A stretch of DNA of 64,000 nucleotides from Bacillota bacterium (GTDB lineage: Bacteria; Bacillota; Clostridia; Saccharofermentanales; DTU023): positions 7,307 to 71,306 of the forward strand of contig JAFAAL010000001.1 in NCBI GenBank assembly GCA_023426575.1, in the 5' to 3' direction. This document shows, piece after piece, positions 8,018 to 17,196 of this stretch (the stretch's first letter is position 1; each line of letters starts with the position of its first letter). The notes beneath the pieces were generated by a model. The model did no database searches. It saw nothing but the letters and a program-made list of their open reading frames with translations, and was not told the origin of the DNA. The position numbers and the translations under genes are program-made.

Positions 8018-9073
8018 CTATTCGTCTCTCTCCCCTTCCAGCTCAGTCTCAGTAGAGCGCTGACCCATCAACCACTTGAGGCTGTCAACTTGCCCAATCT
8101 CCTCTTGACGCCCTGCAAAATTGCCACGGTTCTCGCGGCGCTCACGCACTGCTCGTCGTGAACCCTTCTTCTGAGACGAGTTCTGCGGCAACTTGGCCAG
8201 ATAGTCTTCGAGTTCTGCTTCATTTTTAATTCCGACCTCGTGCCAAGTCTTGAGCACAGCATCAACATAGGCGAGATTCGGACTGCTGATCTTATTCGTC
8301 TCGCGCATTGCACGATCGATCAGCGCCAGGGAGAAGCCCCAGTCATCACACCACTTGCGCACGAGTTCCTTCTGATAAGTGGTCAGGGGAGCTCTAAAAT
8401 TCATCCTCTGTCGCACAATCTCATACTCTTCTCGCATAGCCTCACGCTCATCGAAATAGCGGTCGAGCTCCTCATGGCTGCGGATGCCCAGCTGATGCCA
8501 ATTGTCGGCAATGGCCCGAATATAATTCATCGCATTCCTGGCCCCATTGCGCTCAGCCTCGGAAAACAGTGCATAGATGACATGGGGACTGAATTGATAT
8601 TTGACAAACCAGCGCTCAATATCGCGGTAAATCGTCGGGCTCATCGTCCCCTGAAAGAAGATCTCGTTGATCTGCTGAATCGTCTCCTCCCGCTCCTCTG
8701 CCCCCGTCTCACAAGACGCGCTTTCTGAACTTTCAGGAGCTTCGAGAAACTGCTGCTGCAGACGATTGAACTGTCTGAGATCGGCCAGCAGATAGCGCTG
8801 CTTTTCCAGCCGTAGCAAATGGCGCGACATCAGCTCATTCAGAGCCTTGTGATAGGCCGTCTGGCCGAAGCCGGCCAGACTCGAAATCTCATCAATCGTC
8901 GGCACAGTCGACTGACATTCCGCACAGTAGCTCAAAATCAGGTAGAGCTTGACCGCATCACCACTCAGTGTCGCAAGCTCCGTCAAAATCAAACGCTCAG
9001 GCAGCAAAAACTCGCGACTGCCCGAAGCGCGCTCAACATCAATTCTATAATCAGCTCTCAGATCAGAATCCAT
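8018..9073 (-). CDS. dnaD: DnaD/DnaB-like primosome protein with two DnaD C-terminal domains
   Basis: A 351-aa DnaD-like replication initiation protein. An N-terminal winged-helix part (about 15-115) is followed by two tandem DnaD C-terminal (DDBH2) units at about residues 140-215 and 225-300. Each ends in a Trp-His/Asn-x-x-G-I motif with Glu-Leu-(Asp/Glu)-(Arg/Asp)-Tyr (NWHQLGI...ELDRYF and TWHEVGI...ELEDYL), the YxxxIxxxW-type signature of the family. The tail is basic and low in structure. The start is set by GAGGAG ahead of ATG 9073. First gene of the dnaD-dnaC-acpS operon. Confidence 0.88.
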   Translation of the reverse strand: MDSDLRADYRIDVERASGSREFLLPERLILTELATLSGDAVKLYLILSYCAECQSTVPTIDEISSLAGFGQTAYHKALNELMSRHLLRLEKQRYLLADLRQFNRLQQQFLEAPESSESASCETGAEEREETIQQINEIFFQGTMSPTIYRDIERWFVKYQFSPHVIYALFSEAERNGARNAMNYIRAIADNWHQLGIRSHEELDRYFDEREAMREEYEIVRQRMNFRAPLTTYQKELVRKWCDDWGFSLALIDRAMRETNKISSPNLAYVDAVLKTWHEVGIKNEAELEDYLAKLPQNSSQKKGSRRAVRERRENRGNFAGRQEEIGQVDSLKWLMGQRSTETELEGERDE

Positions 9074-9120
9074 CGGCCACTCCTCTCAATTCGTCCTCCT
9101 ATTATATAAGAAAAGCCCCA

Positions 9121-9157
9121 GAAGAAGAAAAGCCCCACCGCCGTCAGGCAGTGGGGC
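9121..9157 (-). terminator. Rho-independent terminator after nifJ
   Basis: On the minus strand a hairpin with GCCCCACTGCC and GGCGGTGGGGC arms around a TGAC loop is followed by TTTTCTTCTT. It lies 20 bases beyond the nifJ stop and separates it from dnaD. Confidence 0.9.
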
Positions 9158-9176
9158 CAGGAGATGACTGCTCGTC

Positions 9177-12100
9177 TTATTGCTGTTCTTCTTCCTTCTT
9201 GCTAAAGTCCATGGCCGCCATCTGGAGATAGGTTTCATAGCGTTCTGCCGCGGCTTCGGCCGCCTTGTCGAAGATGCCCTGGACGGTCTCTTCGTCATAG
9301 CGCTTAGACAGCGAGGTGTAGCGCACTTCGCTCATCAGATAGCTCTGATAGTCGTTCTTCGGCGGCTTGGAGTCGAGGATAAAGGGATTCTTACCCTCCT
9401 CCTTGAGCGCGGGATTATAGCGCCAGAGATGCCAGTAGCCACTCTCGACCGCGTCCTTCTCGCGGGTCTGCGAGATGGTCAGGCCGCCTCTGATCCCGTG
9501 GTTGATACAGGGCGAGTAGGCGATGACCAGTGAGGGACCCGGCCAGGCTTCGGCCTCGGAGATTGCCTTCAAGGTCTGCATTTGGTTCGCGCCCATCGCA
9601 ATCTGGGCGACGTAGACATAGCCATAGGTGACGGCCATCATGCCGAGATCCTTCTTCTTCAGAGCCTTACCCCCCGCGGCGAACTGTGCGATCGCACCGA
9701 GCGGCGTCGCCTTACTGGCCTGTCCACCCGTGTTGGAGTACACCTCTGTATCGAGGACTAAGACATTGATGTCTTCACCGGTTGCCAAGACATGGTCCAG
9801 ACCGCCGTAGCCGATGTCATAGGCCCAGCCGTCACCACCGAGAATCCAGGAGGAGCGCTTGGCGAGGTAGTCACGGAGGAGGAGAATCGACTTGGCGTCC
9901 TTGTTCTCACTCGCAGCCTCGAGTGCTGTGATCAGCTGGTCGCTAAGTTCCAGGGTGTTCTCGCTCTTATCAAAGTTCTCGAGGTAGCTGTCGATGGCGC
10001 TCTTCAGATCTGCCTGAATCTCACCCTCGCGCAGGGCCTCAAGTTCTTGCTTAGCTCTCGCCCGCAGCTGCTTGTAGCCGAGGTGCATGCCGAGACCGTG
10101 CTCAGCAGCATCTTCGAAGAGTGAGTTCGCCCAGGTGGGGCCACGGCCCTTGGCATTTGCCTTATAGGGGGTCGAGGGGGCAGAGCCGCCGTAGATTGAA
10201 GAGCAACCCGTCGCATTGGAAATCTGGAGGCGCTCACCAAAGAGCTGAGTCACAAGCTTGACATAGGGGGTCTCACCGCAGCCAGCACAGGCGCCAGAGA
10301 ATTCGAAGAGAGGCTCCTCGAACTGCGAACCCTTGACGCTGTTCTTACCCATGGGATTGGGCTTGCGCGGCAATTTGATCAGCTTATCCCAGTTCTCCTT
10401 CTGCTCCATGTTCTCCTCGAGAGGCTGCATGATCAGCGCCTTCTCCTTGGCAGGACAGACATTGGCACAGGAGCCGCAGCCCGTACAGTCGAGAGCCGAG
10501 ACCTGAATGCGGTATTTGTAATTGTCGTAGGGCTTCATGCCATCGCGCAGAGGCATCTGATCGCCCAGCTGCTCAGCCTCGGCCTCATCGAGGAGGAAGG
10601 GGCGGATGACGGCGTGTGGGCAGACATAGGAGCACTGATTACACTGGATGCACTTGTCGGGCTGCCAAATGGGGATGTTGACTGCGATACCACGCTTCTC
10701 ATACTGGGTCGTCCCTGCGGGGAAGGTCCCGTCAGCGCGATCGGCAAAGGCTGAGACCGGCAGGAAGTCACCCTGCTGCGCCAGCATCTGGTGGGCGACG
10801 TTCTTATAGAAGTCGTCCGCCTCCAAGATCGGCAGTTGCTTGTCGGGCGCAGTCCGCCAGCTCTCGGGAATCTCAATCTTCTTGACGTTCTCGACGCCGG
10901 CATCGACGGCCTGGTAGTTCATATTGACGATGCGCTCACCCTTATTGCCGTAGGACTTGACGATCGCTTCCTTCATGTACTTGACGGAGTCCTCGATGGG
11001 AATGACTGGGGCAATCTTGAAGAAGGCGGCCTGACAGATGGTATTGATTCTATGGCCCAGGCCGATCTCGTCGGCAAGGCTCACAGCGTCGATCGTGTAG
11101 AACTTAATATCGTTTTCTGCGAGGTAGCGCTTGACCTGGCCAGGCAAGTTCTCCTCTAGGCCCTCCATGTCCCACTGTGTGTTGAGGAGGAAGACGCCAC
11201 CTGGCTTAAGATCAGAGACGATGTCATATTTATCGATATAGCTCTGATTGTGGCAGGCGACAAAGTCGGCAGAGTTGACGAGATAGGGCGCCTGGATCGG
11301 CTGGTGGCCAAAGCGCAAGTCAGAAATAGTGATACCGCCCGACTTCTTGGAGTCGTAGCTGAAATAGGCCTGAGCATACATATCGGTGTGATCGCCGATG
11401 ATCTTGATGGAGTTCTTATTGGCACCGACTGTACCGTCAGAGCCGAGACCCCAGAATCTGGCCGCAAAGGTGCCCTCTGGAGAGACGTCGGGGCAGTCCT
11501 TGCAGGGCTCGAGGCTGAGGTGTGTCACGTCGTCATTGATGCCGATCGTAAAGTTGTGACGCGGCTCATCGCGCAGCATCTTGTAGACGGCAAAAATCTG
11601 GGCAGGCGTCGTGTCCTTGCTGCCGAGACCATAGCGGCCACCGACAATGATGGGAGCATTCTCGACTTCCTTATAGGCATTGACGACGTCGAGGTAGAGA
11701 GGCTCACCAGGGGCGCCGGGCTCCTTGGTTCTGTCGAGGACAGCAATGCGCTTACAGCTGGCAGGGATTGCCGCTCTCAGAGCCTCGTTGACGAAGGGAC
11801 GGTAGAGATGGACGCTCAGGAGGCCGAGCTTGTCCCCCTTGCTATTGGCATACTGGATGACCTCGCGGATCGTATCGACAACAGACCCCATGCAGACGAT
11901 GACTTCCTCTGCCTCAGGATCGCCGTGGTAGTTGAAGAACTGGTAGTTGCGACCCGTCAGCCCAGAGATTTTGTCCATGTACTCCTGGACAATCTCAGGC
12001 AGTTGATCGTAGTAGGGATTGCTCGCCTCGCGGGCCTGGAAGAAGATGTCGGGGTTCTGTGCCGTCCCACGCTCTGTCGGATGGTTGGGACTCAGGGCAC

Positions 12101-12722
12101 GTTCTCTGAACTTCTCGACGGCCTCCATATCGACCAGTTCCTTGAGATCTTCATAGTCGAGAATTTCAATCTTCTGAATTTCATGAGACGTTCTGAAGCC
12201 ATCGAAGAAGTGGAGGAAGGGGACGCGACCCTTGATGGCGGCGAGGTGGGCCACCGCAGCGAGGTCGTGAGCTTCCTGCACAGAGGAGGAGGCTAAAAGC
12301 GCAAAGCCCGTCTGACGGCAGGCCATGACGTCAGAGTGGTCACCGAAGATTGAGAGCGCATGGGTGGCAATTGCACGTGCTGAGACGTGGAAGACTGCTG
12401 GGAGCAGTTCGCCCGCAATTTTGTACATGTTGGGAACCATGAGCAGGAGGCCCTGCGACGCGGTATAGGTCGTGGTCAGAGCACCCGTATTGAGTGAGCC
12501 GTGCACGACGGCGGCCGCACCCGCCTCGGACTGCATCTCGATGACATTGACCGTCTGGCCGAAGATATTCTTGCGATCTCCCTGGGCCCACTGGTCGACA
12601 TAGTCTGCCATCGGTGAGGACGGGGTGATGGGGTAAATGCCCGCAACCTCCGAGAAAGCGTACGAAGTGTACGCCGCGGCGGTATTCCCGTCCATGGTCA
12701 TAAACGTCTTCTTCTTTGCCAT
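9177..12722 (-). CDS. nifJ: Pyruvate:ferredoxin (flavodoxin) oxidoreductase
   Basis: Single-chain PFOR (1181 aa, full length) converts pyruvate and CoA to acetyl-CoA, CO2 and reduced ferredoxin. The domains are in the usual order: substrate domain with YPITPSSPMAD near residue 30, the gamma-type middle domain, two 4Fe-4S motifs (CxxCxxCxxxCP near 690 and 747), the Cys that ligates the proximal cluster (CAGCGETP), and the TPP-binding GDGW...YSNTGGQ segment near 965-1005. An AAGGAG ribosome site precedes the ATG. It has its own promoter candidate behind pgk-tpi and its own terminator. It feeds reduced ferredoxin to the Rnf complex encoded at the left edge. Confidence 0.97.
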   Translation of the reverse strand: MAKKKTFMTMDGNTAAAYTSYAFSEVAGIYPITPSSPMADYVDQWAQGDRKNIFGQTVNVIEMQSEAGAAAVVHGSLNTGALTTTYTASQGLLLMVPNMYKIAGELLPAVFHVSARAIATHALSIFGDHSDVMACRQTGFALLASSSVQEAHDLAAVAHLAAIKGRVPFLHFFDGFRTSHEIQKIEILDYEDLKELVDMEAVEKFRERALSPNHPTERGTAQNPDIFFQAREASNPYYDQLPEIVQEYMDKISGLTGRNYQFFNYHGDPEAEEVIVCMGSVVDTIREVIQYANSKGDKLGLLSVHLYRPFVNEALRAAIPASCKRIAVLDRTKEPGAPGEPLYLDVVNAYKEVENAPIIVGGRYGLGSKDTTPAQIFAVYKMLRDEPRHNFTIGINDDVTHLSLEPCKDCPDVSPEGTFAARFWGLGSDGTVGANKNSIKIIGDHTDMYAQAYFSYDSKKSGGITISDLRFGHQPIQAPYLVNSADFVACHNQSYIDKYDIVSDLKPGGVFLLNTQWDMEGLEENLPGQVKRYLAENDIKFYTIDAVSLADEIGLGHRINTICQAAFFKIAPVIPIEDSVKYMKEAIVKSYGNKGERIVNMNYQAVDAGVENVKKIEIPESWRTAPDKQLPILEADDFYKNVAHQMLAQQGDFLPVSAFADRADGTFPAGTTQYEKRGIAVNIPIWQPDKCIQCNQCSYVCPHAVIRPFLLDEAEAEQLGDQMPLRDGMKPYDNYKYRIQVSALDCTGCGSCANVCPAKEKALIMQPLEENMEQKENWDKLIKLPRKPNPMGKNSVKGSQFEEPLFEFSGACAGCGETPYVKLVTQLFGERLQISNATGCSSIYGGSAPSTPYKANAKGRGPTWANSLFEDAAEHGLGMHLGYKQLRARAKQELEALREGEIQADLKSAIDSYLENFDKSENTLELSDQLITALEAASENKDAKSILLLRDYLAKRSSWILGGDGWAYDIGYGGLDHVLATGEDINVLVLDTEVYSNTGGQASKATPLGAIAQFAAGGKALKKKDLGMMAVTYGYVYVAQIAMGANQMQTLKAISEAEAWPGPSLVIAYSPCINHGIRGGLTISQTREKDAVESGYWHLWRYNPALKEEGKNPFILDSKPPKNDYQSYLMSEVRYTSLSKRYDEETVQGIFDKAAEAAAERYETYLQMAAMDFSKKEEEQQ

Positions 12723-12771
12723 AAAAATCTCTCCTTTTTATTATCTGTGCAAAGCCTTATTTCAGCCATCA

Positions 12772-12780
12772 ATTATAGCA
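12772..12780 (-). promoter_or_regulatory. Extended -10 promoter of nifJ
   Basis: On the minus strand TGC-TATAAT (12780-12772) is a consensus extended -10 box 50 bases before the nifJ start, in the 75-base gap behind pgk-tpi. No good -35 box is seen at 17 bases, which fits an extended -10 promoter. It would let nifJ be transcribed apart from pgk-tpi. Confidence 0.55.
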
Positions 12781-12797
12781 CAATTGAATGACACACT

Positions 12798-14783
12798 CTA
12801 GTCTTGCTCTGACGCCCTTTTCGCTTCGGCGTCTGCAGCAGCAGCGACAATCTTGGCAAATTCATCCGGCTTGAGGCTGGCGCCACCGATGAGTCCGCCA
12901 TCGATATTGACCTGGGCGAACAAGTCGGCCGCATTCGCCGCGTTGACTGAACCGCCGTAGAGGATGATCACTTCTTCAGCGGCCTCAGGGCCAAATTCCG
13001 TCGCAATCAAGTGGCGAATAAAGGCGCAGACCTCTTCCGCCTCTTGACTCGTGGCCGTCTTGCCCGTGCCGATCGCCCAGATGGGCTCATAGGCAATGGC
13101 GACGCGCCAGAAATCCCTCTCAGGAATCCCTGCCAGACCCTGGAGGATCTGTGTCTTGACGAGATCGAGGGTCTCCCCAGCCTCTCTTTGTTCAAGGGTC
13201 TCCCCACAACAGTAAATCGGCTTGAGACCCCAGGCCAGAGCTGATTTGACCTTCTTATTGATCTCTTCAGAGCTCTCTTTCTGATATTGACGGCGCTCAG
13301 AGTGACCGAGCACGACGTAGGGCACTGCGAGACTTGCAAGTGCCGCCGCAGAAATCTCACCCGTATAGGCACCTGAGTCCTCAGCATGGGCATTCTGAGC
13401 ACCGATGAGAATTCTGCTAAAGGCCGTAGCCTCGAGCGCGGTGCTCAAGACGGTGTAGGGCACGTTGAATATAATCCGATCGGGCTGGGCCTCGAGCTGA
13501 GGGATAAATTCCTCAAAAAACTTCTGGGCCTCTGCTGGAACTTGCTTGTTCATCTTCCAATTGCCAGCGGGGATGACGGGGCGCTTGACGGCCGAGTGCA
13601 GAGCTGCCAGGCCCGGTAAAATCTTCCCTTCCATCAACTCGAGCGAGGCGCCACCACCCGTCGAGATATGGCTAAAGTGCTCCGCCTGTCCAGATTGTTC
13701 AATCGCGGCAGCCAGATCACCGCCTCCGACAATAGAGACGGCGTCAGTCTCGGCGACAGCTCGAGCCACTTCATTCGTGCCAATGGCAAATTGTGGGAAT
13801 TCGAAGACGCCGAGGGGTCCGTTCCAGACAATCGTCTTGGCCTCGCGGATGGCCTCCGTAAAGAGGCGAATGGACTCAGGACCAATATCCATGCCCATGA
13901 GTTCCGCTGGCATCTCTGTCGAGGGCACAGTGACGCCGACCGCAGCGCGGTCAAAGTCCTCAGCAGCGACGGTATCGACGGGGAAGAGCAGGCGGACGCC
14001 TCGCTCCTCGGCCATCGCCATGAGCTCTCGCGCGAGATCAAATTTGTCTTCCTCACAGATAGACTTGCCGATGGAATGGCCCTGTGCGGCCAAGAAGGTA
14101 TAGGCCATGCCCCCCGAGATGATGATGGTGTCAGCCTTCTTTAAAAGATTTTTGATGACGCCAATTTTATCGGAGACCTTGGCCCCGCCTAGAATTGCCA
14201 CAAAGGGGTGGGCTGGATTCTCCACCGTGGCGCCCATGACGTCGATTTCCTTTTGCATCAGGTAACCTGCGACGGGGTAGAGAAAGTTCGCCACGCCGGC
14301 AGTGGACGCATGCGCTCGGTGGGCCGTGCCGAAGGCATCGTTGACATAGAGGTCAGCCAAGTCGGCCAGAGCTCTGGCAAAGTGCATGTCATTTTTTGTC
14401 TCCTCGGCGTGATAGCGGACGTTCTCCAAGAGGAGGACCTCTCCATCTTTCAAGGCTCGGACCTCAGCCTGGGCACTCTCACCGATGACATCTGTCGCGT
14501 GCTTGACGGGGAAGCCGCCGAGCTCACTCAGCCGCTTGGCCAGAACAGCTGTGCTCTCCTTAGGGTCAAAACCCTTGGGCCGGCCGAGATGGGTGACGAG
14601 AATGGTCCGAGCCCCGCTCTCCCGTAATTTCTCAATAGTGGGGAGTGCTGCGCGGATCCGGCGATCGTCTGTGATCTCGCCAGTCTCCTTATCGCGAGGG
14701 GTATTAAAGTCGACGCGCACGAGGACTCGCTTGCCTCTTAAATTCTGTACTTGATCAATCGTCTGTTTTTTCATCGGGGCCAT
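12798..14783 (-). CDS. pgk-tpi: Fused phosphoglycerate kinase - triosephosphate isomerase
   Basis: One 661-aa reading frame joins two glycolytic enzymes. Residues 1-395 are phosphoglycerate kinase: RVDFN (23-27), HLGRPKG, the ENVRYH loop, GGAKVSDK and the C-terminal GGGDLAAA and STGGGASLE nucleotide loops. Residues 402-650 are a complete triosephosphate isomerase: GNWKMNK with Lys410, LGHSERR with His494, and YEPIWAIGTG with Glu566. The join is short (about AVKRPVIPAG). Such fusions are known from Thermotoga but are rare. GGAGGG ahead of ATG 14783 fits that start better than Met4. The usual separate tpi and gapdh genes are not adjacent. Confidence 0.95.
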   Translation of the reverse strand: MAPMKKQTIDQVQNLRGKRVLVRVDFNTPRDKETGEITDDRRIRAALPTIEKLRESGARTILVTHLGRPKGFDPKESTAVLAKRLSELGGFPVKHATDVIGESAQAEVRALKDGEVLLLENVRYHAEETKNDMHFARALADLADLYVNDAFGTAHRAHASTAGVANFLYPVAGYLMQKEIDVMGATVENPAHPFVAILGGAKVSDKIGVIKNLLKKADTIIISGGMAYTFLAAQGHSIGKSICEEDKFDLARELMAMAEERGVRLLFPVDTVAAEDFDRAAVGVTVPSTEMPAELMGMDIGPESIRLFTEAIREAKTIVWNGPLGVFEFPQFAIGTNEVARAVAETDAVSIVGGGDLAAAIEQSGQAEHFSHISTGGGASLELMEGKILPGLAALHSAVKRPVIPAGNWKMNKQVPAEAQKFFEEFIPQLEAQPDRIIFNVPYTVLSTALEATAFSRILIGAQNAHAEDSGAYTGEISAAALASLAVPYVVLGHSERRQYQKESSEEINKKVKSALAWGLKPIYCCGETLEQREAGETLDLVKTQILQGLAGIPERDFWRVAIAYEPIWAIGTGKTATSQEAEEVCAFIRHLIATEFGPEAAEEVIILYGGSVNAANAADLFAQVNIDGGLIGGASLKPDEFAKIVAAAADAEAKRASEQD

Positions 14784-14837
14784 ATGCTCCCTCCTTCACG
14801 TACTCCAGCCAGGAGGCAGGTCGCATGAATTGAAAAC

Positions 14838-14865
14838 TTGCGTCTCACCAGCCGTGAGCTATACT
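14838..14865 (+). promoter_or_regulatory. Candidate promoter of the GT2/PHP-NUDIX genes
   Basis: TTGCGT (14838-14843), a 16-base spacer and TATACT (14860-14865) lie about 75 bases before the glycosyltransferase start, within the 155-base divergent gap. A weaker minus-strand pair (TTGGTA, 18 bases, TAGTAT) in the same A/T-rich patch could serve pgk-tpi. Both are called by eye. Confidence 0.4.
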
Positions 14866-14938
14866 AAATAAAGCACTTACAATATACCAAATTCGGCCCT
14901 TGGCGACAACGAGAGCACCAGTTTGAGACGAGGTATCC

Positions 14939-15877
14939 ATGCTGATTTCACTGATCATCCCAGCCCATAACGAAGAGGCTCAGATCCCCCATACCATTGA
15001 GAGATTACAGACAGTCCTGCCCAGCGACTACGACTACGAGTTCATCTTCATCGACGACGGCTCGAGCGACGGAACCTGGGCGAGTCTTCTGGCTGCCCAG
15101 GCCGAGGAAAAGCGCTTAAAACTCTTGAGACTCAGCCGCAATTTTGGCAAGGAAGCCGCGCTGGCCGCAGGACTCGATGCCGTCGACAGCGAGTCAAGAG
15201 CCGCCATCATTCTCGACTGTGACCTGCAGTTCCCTCCTGAATATATCGCCGAGATGCTCAGCAAGTGGCAGGAGGGCTACCAGATTGTCGCTGGACGCAA
15301 GGAACTGCGCCAGCGTGAATCGAAACTCTCCAGATGGAAGGCGCAGAGCTTTTACTGGTTGTTTCGCAAGCTCTCGGGATTCGACCTCCAGAATGCCTCG
15401 GACTTTCAACTCTGGGACCGCGCCGTCATCGAGTCCTGGTACCGCCTGGATGAGCGCGACTCATTCTTCCGCGCCCTCAGCCTCTGGCTCGGCTTCAAGC
15501 GGCATGAATTTTCCTTTGTGGTCAGCGAGCGCGAGCACGGGGAGAGCAGCTGGAATTTCTTCTCCCTCTTGAGGCTTTCGCTCGATGCCATCACTGCATT
15601 TTCGGCAAAGATCCTCCTCCTGATTCCCCTCATGGCCATCCTCTTCTGGCTCTTCTTCCTCATCCTCGGAGTGCACACCCTCTATCAGTTCTTCCAGGGG
15701 GCGGCAGCGACGGGTTTTACGACGGTAATCTTGCTGCAATTGCTGATCGGCGGGGCGATCCTCTTTGCCCTCTCGCTTTTGGCTGTCTATATCGCACGTC
15801 TCTTCCGCGAGGTCAAGGGGCGTCCACGCTACCTGCTCGCTGAGTACCTGCCGCCGACTGAGAAGGGGCAACGATAA
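14939..15877 (+). CDS. GT2 family (GtrB/DPM1-like) membrane glycosyltransferase
   Basis: A 312-aa family 2 glycosyltransferase of the type that moves a sugar from a nucleotide donor onto a polyprenyl phosphate carrier. The GT-A domain shows SLIIPAHNEE at the N-terminus, FIDDGSSDGTW, and the DCD motif in LDCDLQFPP. Two C-terminal membrane helices (about 220-250 and 260-290) are in the GtrB arrangement. The sugar and final acceptor cannot be read from sequence. It overlaps the next gene by one base (TAATG), so the two are translationally coupled. Confidence 0.85.
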   Translation: MLISLIIPAHNEEAQIPHTIERLQTVLPSDYDYEFIFIDDGSSDGTWASLLAAQAEEKRLKLLRLSRNFGKEAALAAGLDAVDSESRAAIILDCDLQFPPEYIAEMLSKWQEGYQIVAGRKELRQRESKLSRWKAQSFYWLFRKLSGFDLQNASDFQLWDRAVIESWYRLDERDSFFRALSLWLGFKRHEFSFVVSEREHGESSWNFFSLLRLSLDAITAFSAKILLLIPLMAILFWLFFLILGVHTLYQFFQGAAATGFTTVILLQLLIGGAILFALSLLAVYIARLFREVKGRPRYLLAEYLPPTEKGQR

Positions 15878-17196
15878 TGTCGAGCGCCGGCAATTGGCGA
15901 GAGCTCATTGAGACTGAAGCGCTCGTCCGTGCGGGAGGCTGCGACCTCCACCTCCACTCGAGCGCCTCTGATGGCACCCTCTCCGCTGCAGATCTGGCCA
16001 GAGCTTCAATCGAGGCTGGCCTGCGCTATGTCTGCCTGACAGATCACGATACGCTCGCAGGGCAAGAGGAGTTCTTGCGGGCGCTCCGAGAGCTCTCTGG
16101 AGAAATCTCTGCCCTGGTGGGCGTCGAACTCAGTACGACATATGACTTTCGCGGTCGGAGAGCCAAACTGCACCTACTCGCTTATTTTGGAGATCTGAAT
16201 CAGGCTCTGGGGCTGCAGCCCTATCTAGATGAGCAGCTCCGTCTCCGTCGAAAGAGGAATTTTGCGCTGCTCGCAAGACTTCAGGAGCTGGGCTACCAGC
16301 TCTCAGATGATTTTGCGGCAGGACTTGAGGGAGATGCTCTGATCGCCCGGCCACACTTTGCGCTGGAGCTGGTAGCCCGCGGCTATGTCAGCTCTGTTGC
16401 AGCTGCCTTTGAGGAGCTCCTCGGCGAGGGGCGTCCCGCCTATCTCGATGTCTCTAGACCCCAGCTCGGCGAGGCCATCTCGAAGATTCATGAAGCTGGA
16501 GGGCTCGCTGTGCTCGCCCACCCCCAGAAGACGCCCTTCTTTGACTTTTCGCCCCTCTACGGCCTGAGTGAGAGGAGCCTTGACTTTGGCCGCTCACTCA
16601 AGCGTCTGGGGCTCGACGGGATCGAGGTCTGGCACGGCGACGCCACGCGGACAGAACAGCTCGGCCTCGCCGCTCTGGCCCACAGTGTTCAGCTTCCGAG
16701 AACGGCAGGTTCTGACTTCCACGGGAGTCTGCGCGCGAGAGAGATTTATCGTGGCGATCGGCAATTTCTAAGGCGCGAATACATTGTGACGGCTGCCTGC
16801 CTCTGGCGAGGCGATCAGATTTTCTTGGCCGAACGGGCTCCAGGCGAATATAGTGCGGGATTCTATGAATTTCCAGGGGGCAAGCTCGAAGCGGGCGAAG
16901 ATTTCCGGACGGCCCTCCTTCGTGAGCTCGACGAGGAACTGGGACTCGAGCTCGACCTCGCGGCCATTCCTGAATTGCCAAGCTTCTTTCTCGCGGCTGA
17001 ACGGGACGATAGCAATCTCTATCTTGCCCTCTTTGAGCTCACTCTCCCAGACTCTGCCAAGTGGCAGCTCCATGTGCACAGCCAGGGGGGCTTCTACACA
17101 ATTGAAGAGGCCAGAGAACTTAATCTCTTGCCTCTCGACCGTCCCCTCCTCGAGCAGCTGAGGCCTAGGGCCAGTCAGGATTCGTATTTGGGGTAG
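15877..17196 (+). CDS. Fused PHP phosphoesterase - NUDIX hydrolase
   Basis: A 439-aa two-domain hydrolase. Residues 20-290 form a PHP domain like TrpH/YciV: DLHLH (His25, His27), TDHD (Asp56, His57), GVEL (Glu84), LHLL (His99), LAHPQ (His215), VWHG (His253) and SDFH (Asp280, His282), so all metal ligands are kept. Residues 301-430 form a NUDIX domain with a perfect box from Gly335 to Leu357 (G-x5-E-x7-R-E-L-x-E-E-L-G-L) and a MutT-like layout (FYEFPGGKLE). YciV-type proteins remove phosphates from RNA ends or nucleoside bisphosphates, and MutT-type proteins cleave oxidised nucleotides, so a clean-up role is likely. Its 3' end overlaps the convergent VanW gene by 32 bases. Confidence 0.88.
   Translation: MSSAGNWRELIETEALVRAGGCDLHLHSSASDGTLSAADLARASIEAGLRYVCLTDHDTLAGQEEFLRALRELSGEISALVGVELSTTYDFRGRRAKLHLLAYFGDLNQALGLQPYLDEQLRLRRKRNFALLARLQELGYQLSDDFAAGLEGDALIARPHFALELVARGYVSSVAAAFEELLGEGRPAYLDVSRPQLGEAISKIHEAGGLAVLAHPQKTPFFDFSPLYGLSERSLDFGRSLKRLGLDGIEVWHGDATRTEQLGLAALAHSVQLPRTAGSDFHGSLRAREIYRGDRQFLRREYIVTAACLWRGDQIFLAERAPGEYSAGFYEFPGGKLEAGEDFRTALLRELDEELGLELDLAAIPELPSFFLAAERDDSNLYLALFELTLPDSAKWQLHVHSQGGFYTIEEARELNLLPLDRPLLEQLRPRASQDSYLG

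Noticed and set aside
11250..12296. 348-codon plus-strand ORF opposite nifJ
   Set aside because: Antisense shadow of a conserved gene in G+C-rich DNA; no ribosome site or known fold.
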